The notes under the pieces are model-generated. The model worked only from the letters and a program-made list of their open reading frames with translations. It had not been told where the DNA came from and did not search any database. A stretch of DNA of 58,888 bases from a virus. The translations under genes were made by a program, and so were the position numbers. The DNA is taken from IMG/VR virus record IMGVR_UViG_3300044612_001932, positions 1 to 58,888 of that record; one strand, written 5' to 3'. Each line of letters opens with the position of its first letter. Within the stretch, counting starts at the first letter, position 1. This document shows, in pieces, positions 50,636-57,781 of the stretch.

Positions 50636-50886
50636 GACGTTCAGTAGATATCAAACAACATGATTCTTGGACCAAAATTACCATCAATAGATCAGTTCCT
50701 GTTGGAGTATACGATGACATGATTACATGGTGTCGTGAGCAAAATAGTGATTCATTTTTTTATGCTAATCAAGGCAAACCGGTGATCGATCCTAACACTT
50801 TTGAAATTAAATTTTTGCGACATGAATTCTGGTTTGAAAGACCAGAAATGGCAAATTGGTTTAATTTACGTTGGAGTCATTCATGA
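50632..50886 (+). CDS. WF-(K/R)W family small protein 8
   Basis: 84 aa from ATG 50632 (ATGA overlap). Core DDMITWCREQNSDSFFYANQ G and FWFERPEMANWFNLRWSHS. The terminal TGG AGT codons give GGAG seven bases before the next ATG (50883). Function unknown. Confidence 0.75.
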   Translation: MRRSVDIKQHDSWTKITINRSVPVGVYDDMITWCREQNSDSFFYANQGKPVIDPNTFEIKFLRHEFWFERPEMANWFNLRWSHS

Positions 50887-51191
50887 TCAAATTTAATTTA
50901 CAAATAAAAAATCCTTTTTTCAAAAATAGTAATTTTGAGAATTTATGGTTCAAAAGCGGATCATTTAATCCACACAAGCATTGGGAATTACAACTGATGC
51001 ATTATGATTGGAACTTGTTTGAACTTAACCTGGTCATTAGTTGGTTAGGTGAAGATCACGCAGGTCCAAAGTTAGAGATTGGTATTTTAGGATATCAATT
51101 TGCAATATCAGTCTATGATAGTAGACATTGGGATTATTTAAATAATACATGGGAAGTATATGACAACAGAGAAGAAAACGAGAACACCTAA
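50883..51191 (+). CDS. Hypothetical phage protein
   Basis: 102 aa from ATG 50883. NLWFKSGSFNPHKHWELQLM, SWLGEDHAGPKLEIGILGYQ and YDSRHWDYLNNTW form a pattern I associate with a widespread unannotated phage family (DHAG ... Y-D-x-R-H-W). Not of the WF-KW type. Overlaps the next gene by 32 bases. Confidence 0.7.
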   Translation: MIKFNLQIKNPFFKNSNFENLWFKSGSFNPHKHWELQLMHYDWNLFELNLVISWLGEDHAGPKLEIGILGYQFAISVYDSRHWDYLNNTWEVYDNREENENT

Positions 51192-51438
51192 ACCACTAAT
51201 TGAACACCGAGACATTTTGGGACGTTTGTTAAAGATTGGTGATGTTGTAGCAGTCAGTTTACACAATAATATGAAGATAGCAAGAGTCACCAAATTGAAT
51301 CCCAAAATGGTTAAGGTACAATTGTTGAATGTGAAAACTAGTACATGGTATACTGGCTCTCACAATAAGTACCCTGAAGATTTAGTGATAGTTGATGGGC
51401 CATATGTTACAATGTACATTTTAAAAACCAGTGCGTAG
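51160..51438 (+). CDS. Small SH3-like hypothetical protein
   Basis: 92 aa. DILGRLLKIGDVVAVSLHNN and MKIARVTKLNPKMVKVQLL read as two to four strands of an SH3-like barrel. GGGAAG sits just before the ATG. I associate the family with T4-like phages; role unknown. Confidence 0.65.
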   Translation: MTTEKKTRTPKPLIEHRDILGRLLKIGDVVAVSLHNNMKIARVTKLNPKMVKVQLLNVKTSTWYTGSHNKYPEDLVIVDGPYVTMYILKTSA

Positions 51439-51697
51439 AAAAATAACAAATTTAGATGATGTCCACTCATACGAGGCTAATCAACTTGTGGAGTGGCTAA
51501 TTAAAAATGTAGGTCCAGAAGTATTGCAATTGTCCAATACATGGTATCGTGCAGGATATAATTGGGAATTATATTTAAAATCTGTATTTGACGATGATAC
51601 TGGGTATGTGATTAAAGAAAATATATATGTGAAATTTGATGCCAGAATAGTTAAAAGAGCGCAAATGACATGGTTTAAATTAAGGTGGATGGCATGA
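51431..51697 (+). CDS. WF-(K/R)W family small protein 9 (GTG start)
   Basis: 88 aa starting at GTG 51431 inside the end of the SH3-like gene. Core NQLVEWLIKNVGPEVLQLSN TWYRAGYNWELYL, ending YVKFDARIVKRAQMTWFKLR WMA. No clear Shine-Dalgarno; likely coupled to the upstream gene. ATGA overlap with the next gene. Confidence 0.65.
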   Translation: MRRKITNLDDVHSYEANQLVEWLIKNVGPEVLQLSNTWYRAGYNWELYLKSVFDDDTGYVIKENIYVKFDARIVKRAQMTWFKLRWMA

Positions 51698-52017
51698 AAC
51701 CTATATCAATTACAAAAGAACAATGGAAAAAGTTGTTGTTAGAATTACACAACGATTATCCTCCAAGTGTGCTAGCACTCAGAGAAAAAACAAAACGTGT
51801 ACTTGGGTTTACTCCGCGTGAACATACCGAATGGGTTGATAATCCTAAATATGCAGCGGAATATAAGAGTTACCTGGAAGCTGAACAGTCTTCATTCAGT
51901 TCATTATTTCTGTATGAACCTCAAAGAAAAGAGGCAAAAAAGATGATCAAATTAGATTTTTACGATGAAGCTAAACGCACGTTTTTCTTGATTAAATACA
52001 GCGAGTTTTTAAAATGA
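51694..52017 (+). CDS. Diverged WF-(K/R)W family protein 10
   Basis: 107 aa from ATG 51694. Helical, basic N-terminal two thirds (ITKEQWKKLLLELHNDYPPS; REKTKRVLGFTPREH). The end DFYDEAKRTFFLIKYSEFLK is a diverged signature with Phe/Tyr replacing Trp. ATGA overlaps at both ends. Confidence 0.6.
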   Translation: MKPISITKEQWKKLLLELHNDYPPSVLALREKTKRVLGFTPREHTEWVDNPKYAAEYKSYLEAEQSSFSSLFLYEPQRKEAKKMIKLDFYDEAKRTFFLIKYSEFLK

Positions 52018-52160
52018 GAGATTTAATACTAGAACGGATTGCTAACCACTGGGATGAATCCTTGGAAGAAATATTTGACATACGGGTTACTGATGTGTAT
52101 AATTTATCAGATGAAGAATTATTCAACCTTTACAACACAATCTTTGAATTAGGAATATAA
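52014..52160 (+). CDS. Small acidic hypothetical protein (48 aa)
   Basis: ATG 52014 overlaps the previous stop (ATGA); stop TAA 52158-52160. MRDLILERIANHWDESLEEI, then an acidic helix LSDEELFNLYNTIFELG. The S-D-E-E-L pattern is one I have seen in small phage proteins. Continuous with the cassette, so probably real. Function unknown. Confidence 0.65.
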   Translation: MRDLILERIANHWDESLEEIFDIRVTDVYNLSDEELFNLYNTIFELGI

Positions 52161-52161
52161 T

Positions 52162-52374
52162 ATGAAAATGGTACAGTGCGGCTTATTCAAACTTCCAGGT
52201 TTATCTTTTGATAAAGAGGAAATGACAGACGAATTACGTGACGAAATGATTGAATGGTCGGTTAGTTCAAAATGTGGTATTTTTATGACTGATCGTCTTT
52301 GGAGTTTTAAAAACGAAGGACATCGTGATTTCTTTATTTTGAGATGGACTGATCAGATTAATAAAAAAGCTTGA
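52162..52374 (+). CDS. WF-(K/R)W family small protein 11
   Basis: 70 aa. RDEMIEWSVSSKCGIFMTDR, then LWSFKNEGHRDFFILRWTDQ and six extra residues. The ATG follows the previous stop by one base. Its TGA shares an A with the next ATG (TGATG, 52374). Confidence 0.72.
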   Translation: MKMVQCGLFKLPGLSFDKEEMTDELRDEMIEWSVSSKCGIFMTDRLWSFKNEGHRDFFILRWTDQINKKA

Positions 52375-52568
52375 TGAAATACACAATTCTATGTTCATGT
52401 CTATGTGATGACGGGTATGTTTGGTACGCCATTCATACCCTTGATTCAGATATATGGCGGTGGATACGCAATCAATCTTCAGAAAAATGGGTTGATACTG
52501 CTGGTATATCATCATTTGACATCCGAGAAGATTTATTTACGATATTTGCGATACGATGGTCAGCTTAA
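52374..52568 (+). CDS. WF-(K/R)W family small protein 12
   Basis: 64 aa from ATG 52374. HTLDSDIWRWIRNQSSEKWV then IREDLFTIFAIRWSA. It belongs to a subgroup with members 16 and 19 (53129, 54098), all having I-x-x-W-(I/V) followed by (R/N)EEL-(F/Y)T before the terminal strand. Confidence 0.7.
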   Translation: MKYTILCSCLCDDGYVWYAIHTLDSDIWRWIRNQSSEKWVDTAGISSFDIREDLFTIFAIRWSA

Positions 52569-52579
52569 ATTGAGATTTT

Positions 52580-52711
52580 ATGAAAAAGAGTATTAAATTA
52601 AACACGTCGCAATATGAGCGATTGATATCTCTACGGGATCATGAAAAGCCGTCATTGACAATGACTGCCTATGTTAAAGAACGGTTTACTTGGTTTATGT
52701 TACACGTGTGA
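52580..52711 (+). CDS. Truncated WF-(K/R)W family protein 13 (43 aa)
   Basis: ATG 52580, TGA 52709-52711. MKKSIKLNTSQYERLISLRD, then KERFTWFMLHV. The terminal TWFML is retained, but the final Lys-Trp-Gly is replaced by His-Val-stop. This is the shortest member and possibly decaying. Confidence 0.55.
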   Translation: MKKSIKLNTSQYERLISLRDHEKPSLTMTAYVKERFTWFMLHV

Positions 52712-52715
52712 TAAT

Positions 52716-52934
52716 ATGATTACTAAAGCGATATATGAACTGCCAGATAAAGCAAGACATTCAATTCAAGAATTTTATTACGCCAATGCTGATCTCCTCA
52801 CTCACGAATATATGGAATTGTTTCACAAAACATTTAGATGCACTACTGAGGAAATTTCATTTGGTGAATGGACATTGACGTTCAAAGATGAGGATTACAC
52901 CTGGTTTATTTTAAAATGGGGATCTCATGGTTAG
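52716..52934 (+). CDS. WF-(K/R)W family small protein 14
   Basis: 72 aa from ATG 52716. EYMELFHKTFRCTTEEISFG, then EWTLTFKDEDYTWFILKWGS HG. It is a close paralogue of the next gene (FRCT/YRCT, DYTWFILKWG/NYTWFVLKWG), a recent tandem duplication. TGG GGA supplies GGGGA for the next ATG, which overlaps by 8 bases. Confidence 0.75.
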   Translation: MITKAIYELPDKARHSIQEFYYANADLLTHEYMELFHKTFRCTTEEISFGEWTLTFKDEDYTWFILKWGSHG

Positions 52935-53139
52935 ACTTAAATTGAATAATCATACTATATGGCCTATTTTGAATCGATATTTCATAGAACACAAAGGATT
53001 ATCCGATGGTAAGTTCATTGATCAGTTTGAAACTACTTACAGATGTACTGTCATTGAAATTGATGGGTTTTACGAAATCGAATTTACGGATGAAAATTAT
53101 ACATGGTTTGTATTGAAATGGGGATACCATGACCAATAA
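52927..53139 (+). CDS. WF-(K/R)W family small protein 15
   Basis: 70 aa. KFIDQFETTYRCTVIEIDGF, then YEIEFTDENYTWFVLKWGYH DQ. Nearest relative is gene 14 immediately upstream. Overlaps the next gene by 11 bases; TGG GGA again lies five bases before that ATG. Confidence 0.75.
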   Translation: MVRLKLNNHTIWPILNRYFIEHKGLSDGKFIDQFETTYRCTVIEIDGFYEIEFTDENYTWFVLKWGYHDQ

Positions 53140-53368
53140 AATAATCAGACCAATTGTTGCTAGTAATAAGAAATTCAATATGTATGAGATTGAAACCGAT
53201 AAGAATAATAACAAATGGTACTATTTACGCATATATTCAGCAGAAATACGTAGATGGGTTAAAACTTGTAATGTGTCATTATGGAAGAGGACCGAATGCA
53301 TGACTATTGTTGATTATGCTATTAAAGAAGAACTATACACAATGTTTGTGTTGAAATGGGAAGCATAA
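53129..53368 (+). CDS. WF-(K/R)W family small protein 16
   Basis: 79 aa. YLRIYSAEIRRWVKTCNVSL, then VDYAIKEELYTMFVLKWEA. Same subgroup as 52374 and 54098. TAATG overlap (1 base) with the next gene; TGG GAA GCA gives GGGAAG as its ribosome site. Confidence 0.72.
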   Translation: MTNKIIRPIVASNKKFNMYEIETDKNNNKWYYLRIYSAEIRRWVKTCNVSLWKRTECMTIVDYAIKEELYTMFVLKWEA

Positions 53369-53640
53369 TGCATACCCATTATACCCTTTTACAAAAATCA
53401 AAGAATTTTACACTTTTGCATTGTTGTGTTAAAAATAAAGAGTATTGGGCGGTTTCATTAACACCAACTGCAAAGGTTTGGTTATCTGAAAAAGAAATAG
53501 CAGATATTAAAGAGTTTTTTATATGTAATTCGTTAGTTAATTCATTGGGTCCAATGTCATGGAAGGTAGAATCGGAAGAATCAGCTCGGGCAATGTATAA
53601 TTGGGTTAATATAAAATGGTCTGGATATGATGAAAATTGA
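53368..53640 (+). CDS. WF-(K/R)W family small protein 17
   Basis: 90 aa from ATG 53368. Opens MHTHYTLLQKSKNFTLLHCC; a helix (SEKEIADIKEFFICNSLVNS) leads to ESARAMYNWVNIKWSGYDEN. Signature diverged (NWVNIKWS plus five residues). The tail overlaps the next start. Confidence 0.68.
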   Translation: MHTHYTLLQKSKNFTLLHCCVKNKEYWAVSLTPTAKVWLSEKEIADIKEFFICNSLVNSLGPMSWKVESEESARAMYNWVNIKWSGYDEN

Positions 53641-53821
53641 AACACAGCAACTTATAGAGTACCATGGATTACGAATTCGCAATTCACCCGGTGAAAAGTA
53701 TGATTGGTGCGCCAAGAACTTTGGAAATCTTGGTACTAGATGGTTCATTAAAAATAATTATATCTATTTCAAAAATGAAGCAGATTTTTCATGGTATGTA
53801 TTAATGTGGGGGGATAAATGA
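53630..53821 (+). CDS. WF-(K/R)W family small protein 18
   Basis: 63 aa (ATG 53630; ATG 53627 is directly upstream and equally possible). A compact member showing the whole core: YDWCAKNFGNLGTRWFIKNN, then YIYFKNEADFSWYVLMWGDK. TGG GGG GAT yields a GGGGGGA ribosome site overlapping the stop, followed by ATGA. Confidence 0.75.
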   Translation: MKIETQQLIEYHGLRIRNSPGEKYDWCAKNFGNLGTRWFIKNNYIYFKNEADFSWYVLMWGDK

Positions 53822-54087
53822 ATGAAATAATGTGTGTACATGAGTTTATAATATCCAATCTTTCATACATGTACCCAGCCACTATGAACGGTCCAGATTA
53901 TGACCCATATAACGAAATACTCGACAAATTCTATGAATCAGAAATTGGGCGATGGGTGAAACGACGAAGTAAATCAATTAGGGTTTTAGGAGTCGCCGAT
54001 TATGCATTTGATTGCAACAGATACCAAGTAATGGCAGAATTATCGGAAACTGACAAAACTTGGTTTTTATTGAAATGGGGAAAGTAA
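53818..54087 (+). CDS. WF-(K/R)W family small protein 20
   Basis: 89 aa. ESEIGRWVKRRSKSIRVLGV, then VMAELSETDKTWFLLKWGK. The I-x-R-W-V segment links it to the 52374/53129/54098 subgroup. ATGA overlap upstream; GGGGA before the next ATG comes from a short 10-base gap rather than its own codons. Confidence 0.72.
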   Translation: MNEIMCVHEFIISNLSYMYPATMNGPDYDPYNEILDKFYESEIGRWVKRRSKSIRVLGVADYAFDCNRYQVMAELSETDKTWFLLKWGK

Positions 54088-54097
54088 TGGGGATTAT

Positions 54098-54304
54098 ATG
54101 TTCACAGTAGTAGATAAGCATTATAACAGCTTAATGAATGATTATTGGTATCGTATAGACGTCCAGGATCATAAATTGATACACTGGATAGTAAAACAAC
54201 CACAAAGACTATGGTATCATATTGAACATTCTAATCACGGGGTTTCATATACTATCAATGAAGAATTATATACCGTACTTCAACTTACATGGGGAGACCA
54301 ATGA
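54098..54304 (+). CDS. WF-(K/R)W family small protein 19
   Basis: 68 aa. MFTVVDKHYNSLMNDYWYRI, DHKLIHWIVKQPQRLWYHIE, ending NEELYTVLQLTWGDQ. Signature diverged to VLQLTWG. TGG GGA GAC supplies GGGGAG, four bases before the thioesterase ATG (ATGA overlap). Confidence 0.68.
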   Translation: MFTVVDKHYNSLMNDYWYRIDVQDHKLIHWIVKQPQRLWYHIEHSNHGVSYTINEELYTVLQLTWGDQ

Positions 54305-54654
54305 AACAACACAAATTAGTTTTACAAAGCCATTTAAACCATTACGGGTTTCTTTTTGGCGGCGAGATGTTAAAGTGGATCGATACCGTTGGATATGTTG
54401 CAGTCAATGTTGAATTTCCAGGACACGAATTTGTCACAGTTGGATTGAACCAGGTTGTATTTCATAAAAGTATGCCAGCGGGTTCTATCCTTGAATTTGA
54501 CACAAAGTTGATAAAAAAAGGCACGACATCAGCGACTTTCAACATTGATGTATTCTGTTTAAACAGAAATAATGAATTAGTATTCACAACAGAAATCACA
54601 TTTGTAGCAATTGATAAAGACGGTAATAAAACACCAATCAAGGACACACCATGA
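54301..54654 (+). CDS. Acyl-CoA thioesterase (hotdog fold, YciA-like)
   Basis: 117 aa from ATG 54301. SHLNHYGFLFGGEMLKWIDT VGYVAV is the hotdog signature with catalytic-type D28; VTVGLNQVVFHKSMPAGSIL and TSATFNIDVFCLNRNNELVF T complete the fold. It would hydrolyse acyl-CoA; physiological substrate unknown. Located in the small-gene cassette with ATGA overlaps on both sides, so it is co-expressed with the WF-KW proteins. Confidence 0.87.
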   Translation: MKQHKLVLQSHLNHYGFLFGGEMLKWIDTVGYVAVNVEFPGHEFVTVGLNQVVFHKSMPAGSILEFDTKLIKKGTTSATFNIDVFCLNRNNELVFTTEITFVAIDKDGNKTPIKDTP

Positions 54655-54920
54655 CATTTATTCAAAAACATTTACATCACGGTTTTCTAATGCAAGCTTT
54701 TGGCTTCAAATCAGCAGCTGGTTATCCAGTTCTTATCGATTATGAAAAATGCACCGATGACAAGATTGTTGGGTATGTGTGCTTTGACTGTTATAATATG
54801 CCTTTAGAATGGGATATTAACGGTAGACCATTAAAATTACCATTACATCAAGGTCTGGGATTAGTACCAATCCGAAAAGTCGAAAGTTATGAAGTAATCC
54901 CAATTGAAGAACGAGTATAA
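54651..54920 (+). CDS. Hypothetical protein after thioesterase
   Basis: 89 aa. MTFIQKHLHHGFLMQAFGFK, then beta-rich YPVLIDYEKCTDDKIVGYVC FD. No family recognised and no WF-KW ending. ATGA overlap with the thioesterase; it is the last gene before the SD-sequestering hairpin at 54928-54961. Confidence 0.65.
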   Translation: MTFIQKHLHHGFLMQAFGFKSAAGYPVLIDYEKCTDDKIVGYVCFDCYNMPLEWDINGRPLKLPLHQGLGLVPIRKVESYEVIPIEERV

Positions 54921-54927
54921 CGATTGA

Positions 54928-54961
54928 ATTCCTCCTACCAATAAATAATGATAGGAGGAAT
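54928..54961 (+). promoter_or_regulatory. Hairpin sequestering a strong Shine-Dalgarno
   Basis: ATTCCTCCTA (54928-54937) is perfectly complementary to TAGGAGGAAT (54952-54961), a 10-bp stem with a 14-base loop. The right arm contains AGGAGG, six bases before ATG 54965. Folding would hide the ribosome site, so translation could depend on temperature, a ligand, a protein or ribosome coupling. Confidence 0.7.
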
Positions 54962-54964
54962 ATC

Positions 54965-55159
54965 ATGACCGAAGATGAATTCAAAACCAAATACCCAGAT
55001 CATGTCCATTGCATTTGTGTTGAACGAACCGAAGATGATTTAAAGTGGGTGGTTAAATTAGCTACTATTTTAAGACATATTGGGTGTAGAGTATTCAGGG
55101 AATATGCAATACAGAATAATCCTAAATCTTCAATTCCCATTTTATCAATCGAGCCGTAA
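54965..55159 (+). pseudogene. 5' part of a gene interrupted by the TnpB element
   Basis: 64 aa as read: MTEDEFKTKYPDHVHCICVE ... LKWVVKLATILRHIGC ... NPKSSIPILSIEP. The last codons and stop (GAG CCG TAA) come from the left end of the TnpB element. The frame resumes after the element (56441-56509, EQDHANKFNELVEYVKNEKN TR), giving a reconstructed product of about 85 aa. The truncated protein may still be made. Function unknown. Confidence 0.65.
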
Positions 55160-55242
55160 TACCCTGTCTTTTAAGGCGGGGATGAAAGGCGAATTATATA
55201 CCCAAAATTTAATCATGTCAAGCAATTACCACTAAATAACTA

Positions 55243-56424
55243 ATGCAAAACCTGAAATATAAATATCGATTGTACCCATCACAGGAACAGATCCAATTAT
55301 TAAACCAAGTAGTTGGTAACAATCGCTATGTCTGGAATCATTTCTTAAATCAAGAAATGCAACAATACCAGATCGATAACAAGTTCAGGTTTTTCAATAA
55401 AAACAGTGCAGATTTAACCAGTTTGAAAAAAGCTACTGAATGGTTGCAATCTTCACCATCAACGAGCTTACAACAAACTATCCGCTATCTTGATGTGGCA
55501 TTGAAAGCTAGTTTTAAAAAGAATTCTAAAGCTACTAAAGGATTTCCAAAGTTTAAAAAGAAACGAAACTTTTCCGGATCATTTACTCTAGCTATGGTCA
55601 ATTCTGATAGAAACTGTGATTTCAATTCAGGTAAATTTAAAATACCTAATATCGGATGGATTAAATGCCGTTATCATAGGGCATTACCTAGTGATTTCAA
55701 GACATGTCAAATAAAACAAGAAGCCCATAATTGGTTTGTTGTAGTTACATGTACAAAACCAAAATTACCTACGAGAACTACTACTACTAATTCAGTTGGT
55801 ATTGACATCAATTCATCTGAATACGTGTTAAGTAATGGCATTCGTTACCTAATTCCTAAATTTCTTCGTGAAAACCAAGCGAAAATTAAGAAATTACAAC
55901 GAAAGCTATCTCGTAAGAAAAAAGGCAGTCATAATTACTTGAAAGCTCAGTTGAAGTTAGCTAAAATTAATTATCGTGTTAAACTAAAACGATTAGATTA
56001 CTTTCATAAACTTTCTCGTCAGCTTGTCGATGATTATGATGTCATTTCATTAGAAGATTTAAATGTCAAATCAATACAACAATGGAATGGTCATATAATC
56101 AAAGATAACGGATTTGCTATGCTTCGACAGTTTATTGAATATAAGTCTGAATTATACGGTGGTAAAACGGTAATAATTGACCGTTATTACCCGTCTAGTA
56201 AGACTTGTTCAAACTGTGGTAGTATACAAGACATCGAGTTATCAAGTAGAACATATGACTGCAAGTCATGTGGAGAAGTAATAGATCGCGACTTAAATGC
56301 CGCGATTAATATTGATAGGGCAGGAACTGCCCGACTTAATGCCTGTGGAGATCCCCGGTATGATCAATTAGTAATGATTGGTCAATTACTAGGTATCAAT
56401 GAATCAGGAAGCCTCGTCCTTTAG
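55243..56424 (+). CDS. tnpB: TnpB RNA-guided nuclease
   Basis: 393 aa, full length. RuvC-like residues all present: D188 (SVGIDINSSEYVL), E271 (VISLEDLNVKSI), D348/D350 (VIDRDLNAAINI). Zinc finger C322-x2-C325 ... C340-x2-C343. The N-terminal domain starts NLKYKYRLYPSQEQIQLLNQ and includes the HTH R/K-rich region (KGFPKFKKKRNFSGSF). TnpB cleaves DNA next to a TAM, guided by an omegaRNA from the element's right end, which would favour element retention. Catalytically intact on inspection. Confidence 0.93.
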   Translation: MQNLKYKYRLYPSQEQIQLLNQVVGNNRYVWNHFLNQEMQQYQIDNKFRFFNKNSADLTSLKKATEWLQSSPSTSLQQTIRYLDVALKASFKKNSKATKGFPKFKKKRNFSGSFTLAMVNSDRNCDFNSGKFKIPNIGWIKCRYHRALPSDFKTCQIKQEAHNWFVVVTCTKPKLPTRTTTTNSVGIDINSSEYVLSNGIRYLIPKFLRENQAKIKKLQRKLSRKKKGSHNYLKAQLKLAKINYRVKLKRLDYFHKLSRQLVDDYDVISLEDLNVKSIQQWNGHIIKDNGFAMLRQFIEYKSELYGGKTVIIDRYYPSSKTCSNCGSIQDIELSSRTYDCKSCGEVIDRDLNAAINIDRAGTARLNACGDPRYDQLVMIGQLLGINESGSLVL

Positions 56425-56439
56425 GGCGAGTTAGTTCAC
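56400..56439 (+). ncRNA. Candidate omegaRNA 3' region and right-end hairpin
   Basis: The hairpin CTCGTCC/GGGCGAG at 56413-56430 overlaps the last tnpB codons and is followed by TTAGTTCAC. In characterised TnpB elements the omegaRNA scaffold ends at the right end and the guide is the adjoining flank, here beginning near AGAACAAGATC (56440). The 5' end of the RNA is not visible by eye. Confidence 0.5.
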
Positions 56440-56440
56440 A

Positions 56441-56509
56441 GAACAAGATCACGCGAACAAGTTTAACGAACTAGTGGAGTATGTGAAAAATGAAAAAAAT
56501 ACGCGATAA
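56441..56509 (+). pseudogene. 3' remnant of the gene split by the TnpB element
   Basis: 22 codons, EQDHANKFNELVEYVKNEKN TR then TAA. No start codon or ribosome site of its own. Joins in frame to the 54965 gene (ending ...ILSI) if the element is removed. Overlaps the start of the next gene (56490) by 20 bases, a typical spacing for this cassette. Confidence 0.65.
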
Positions 56510-56690
56510 CATTGTAACCATACATTTTACATTCGCAAAAGAAATCATGATCTTTATCAGGGAATTACGTGATATCGGGTTAATTCAAGGCATTGATTTT
56601 GATTTTGAAATAAAATCCTATCCACAAAGAGCATGTTTTTATTTTAAACGCCCTGAACATGCAACTTTCTACCGACTCAAATTGTCATAA
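56490..56690 (+). CDS. Diverged WF-(K/R)W family small protein 21
   Basis: 66 aa. MKKIRDNIVTIHFTFAKEIM, then FDFEIKSYPQRACFYFKRPE HATFYRLKLS. The position and preceding F-K-R-P-E match members such as 50632 (FERPEMANWFNLRWS), but Trp is lost. Notably, the next gene has its own promoter, so no ribosome site is needed from the terminal codons. Confidence 0.7.
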   Translation: MKKIRDNIVTIHFTFAKEIMIFIRELRDIGLIQGIDFDFEIKSYPQRACFYFKRPEHATFYRLKLS

Positions 56691-56719
56691 TTGACATTCT
56701 TAATTCAATTTGATATAAT
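56691..56719 (+). promoter_or_regulatory. Perfect sigma70 promoter
   Basis: TTGACA (56691-56696), 17-base spacer, TATAAT (56714-56719), one base after the stop of the previous gene. Leader with GGAG, then ATG 56746. Confidence 0.85.
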
Positions 56720-56745
56720 GAATTTTTATCATTTTGGAGTTAAGA

Positions 56746-57204
56746 ATGTCAATCACCTTTTATACCAAACAAGGCAGAAGATACAAGCCAGTCAGCGAGT
56801 ATGATGATAAACTACTGAGTTCATACCCAGATGGAGCACATTTGGTTGTTTGCAAGCCTGGTTCTACTAGTACAAAATACAATGTTGACCCAGCTTTTGC
56901 ACCAATGATTGCAGCTGGCAGATATGCTATCGATAAATTAGCCACCGCTATTGTAGAAGGCACTATTGCTAGACCATCTATAACATTAAACACTGAGCAA
57001 CAAGCTGCATGGGATGCTTTTGTCGCAACCATGAAAAAAGAAGATATTTCAATGATATCTTACCCGAGTGCAGCCCAAGCAGCAGAGACCATCATGAAAG
57101 ATCTAGAACAACAAACTGCTCAACTGTTAGAGAACCCAGCTGTGAAAATCAGCTACGACAACTTTCAACTTTTATCAAAACTTACATTGGAGAAACAAAA
57201 ATGA
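56746..57204 (+). CDS. Conserved phage hypothetical protein
   Basis: 152 aa from ATG 56746 (GGAG six bases upstream). MSITFYTKQGRRYKPVSEYD, YPDGAHLVVCKPGSTSTKYN and VDPAFAPMIAAGRYAIDKLA form a pattern I recognise from many phages as an unannotated early protein. The C-terminal half is helical and Ala/Gln-rich. First gene of a second early operon; overlaps the next gene by ATGA. Confidence 0.75.
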   Translation: MSITFYTKQGRRYKPVSEYDDKLLSSYPDGAHLVVCKPGSTSTKYNVDPAFAPMIAAGRYAIDKLATAIVEGTIARPSITLNTEQQAAWDAFVATMKKEDISMISYPSAAQAAETIMKDLEQQTAQLLENPAVKISYDNFQLLSKLTLEKQK

Positions 57205-57548
57205 TGATACTTGCAGTTATTATTGCATTCGTAATTGGGTTACTTATTGGTGGATATATCTTTTTCTGGTTAACTGTGACAGCTTATTCAATGAATAAAC
57301 AAGATGTTATTGATGCTTTAGATAAATCGATCAGTATAGATGATGATGAAAACCCAATCAGTGCAAAACCCACCGCAAATGCAATTGAAATCTTAATTGA
57401 GCAGCATGGTGCAAAATTTATTGGATGGGCAGCTGAATCGGATATGTTTGTTTCTCAGGGTAATACAATTGAAGAAGTTTTAAAATATGCAAGCGAACGA
57501 TTTCCTGGTACTGAATTTACATATCGATTAGCTGAATCTAAAAAATAA
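57201..57548 (+). CDS. Membrane-anchored phage protein A
   Basis: 115 aa from ATG 57201. One N-terminal transmembrane helix (MILAVIIAFVIGLLIGGYIF FW), an acidic linker, and a C-terminal alpha/beta domain (KFIGWAAESDMFVSQGNTIE EVLKYASERFPGTEF). The C-terminal domain matches that of the gene at 58320 (GQGLTIEEALEKAIVRFPDT KF). To my knowledge such TM-plus-small-domain proteins recur in T4-like phages. Function unknown. Confidence 0.75.
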   Translation: MMILAVIIAFVIGLLIGGYIFFWLTVTAYSMNKQDVIDALDKSISIDDDENPISAKPTANAIEILIEQHGAKFIGWAAESDMFVSQGNTIEEVLKYASERFPGTEFTYRLAESKK

Positions 57549-57781
57549 TGCAAGTTCATACAGAAGAATATGTTTATCAGGCTTTACTCTTTCATGATGA
57601 TAGAATAAAGCTTTATGATAGATATGGTGAAGACGAGGTGTTCCAAGATATGTTTGAATGGTGTGATACAACGTTTGGTGAACTAATGTGGTACAATTCG
57701 TATGCAGAGATTGATGATTGTGATATTTTCGCCTTCAGAAAAGAAGAGCACAGGAATTGGTTTGTAATCAAGTGGTCATGA
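57548..57781 (+). CDS. WF-(K/R)W family small protein 22
   Basis: 77 aa. Complete core: MFEWCDTTFGELMWYNSYAE, then IFAFRKEEHRNWFVIKWS. TAATG overlap (1 base) upstream and ATGA overlap with the next gene. Confidence 0.75.
   Translation: MQVHTEEYVYQALLFHDDRIKLYDRYGEDEVFQDMFEWCDTTFGELMWYNSYAEIDDCDIFAFRKEEHRNWFVIKWS

Larger units (their letters stand above)
55150..56439 (+). mobile_element. IS200/IS605-type TnpB-only element
   Basis: Left end about 55150 with a wobble hairpin (CCCTGTCTTT...GGCGGGG, 55162-55181). Right end about 56439 with hairpin CTCGTCC-TTTA-GGGCGAG (56413-56430) overlapping the tnpB 3' end, as in omegaRNA-containing elements. There is no tnpA and no target duplication. It sits inside a cassette gene. 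Boundaries are good to a few bases: removing 55150-56439 rejoins the broken frame. Confidence 0.8.

Noticed and set aside
55160-56440. A tnpA transposase for the TnpB element
   Set aside because: No HUH transposase frame is present between the ends or nearby; any movement would need TnpA in trans.
57009-57200. 64-residue N-terminal extension of the membrane protein at 57201
   Set aside because: It overlaps the preceding conserved gene in another frame and has unnatural composition; ATG 57201 with ATGA coupling and an immediate TM helix is the better start.
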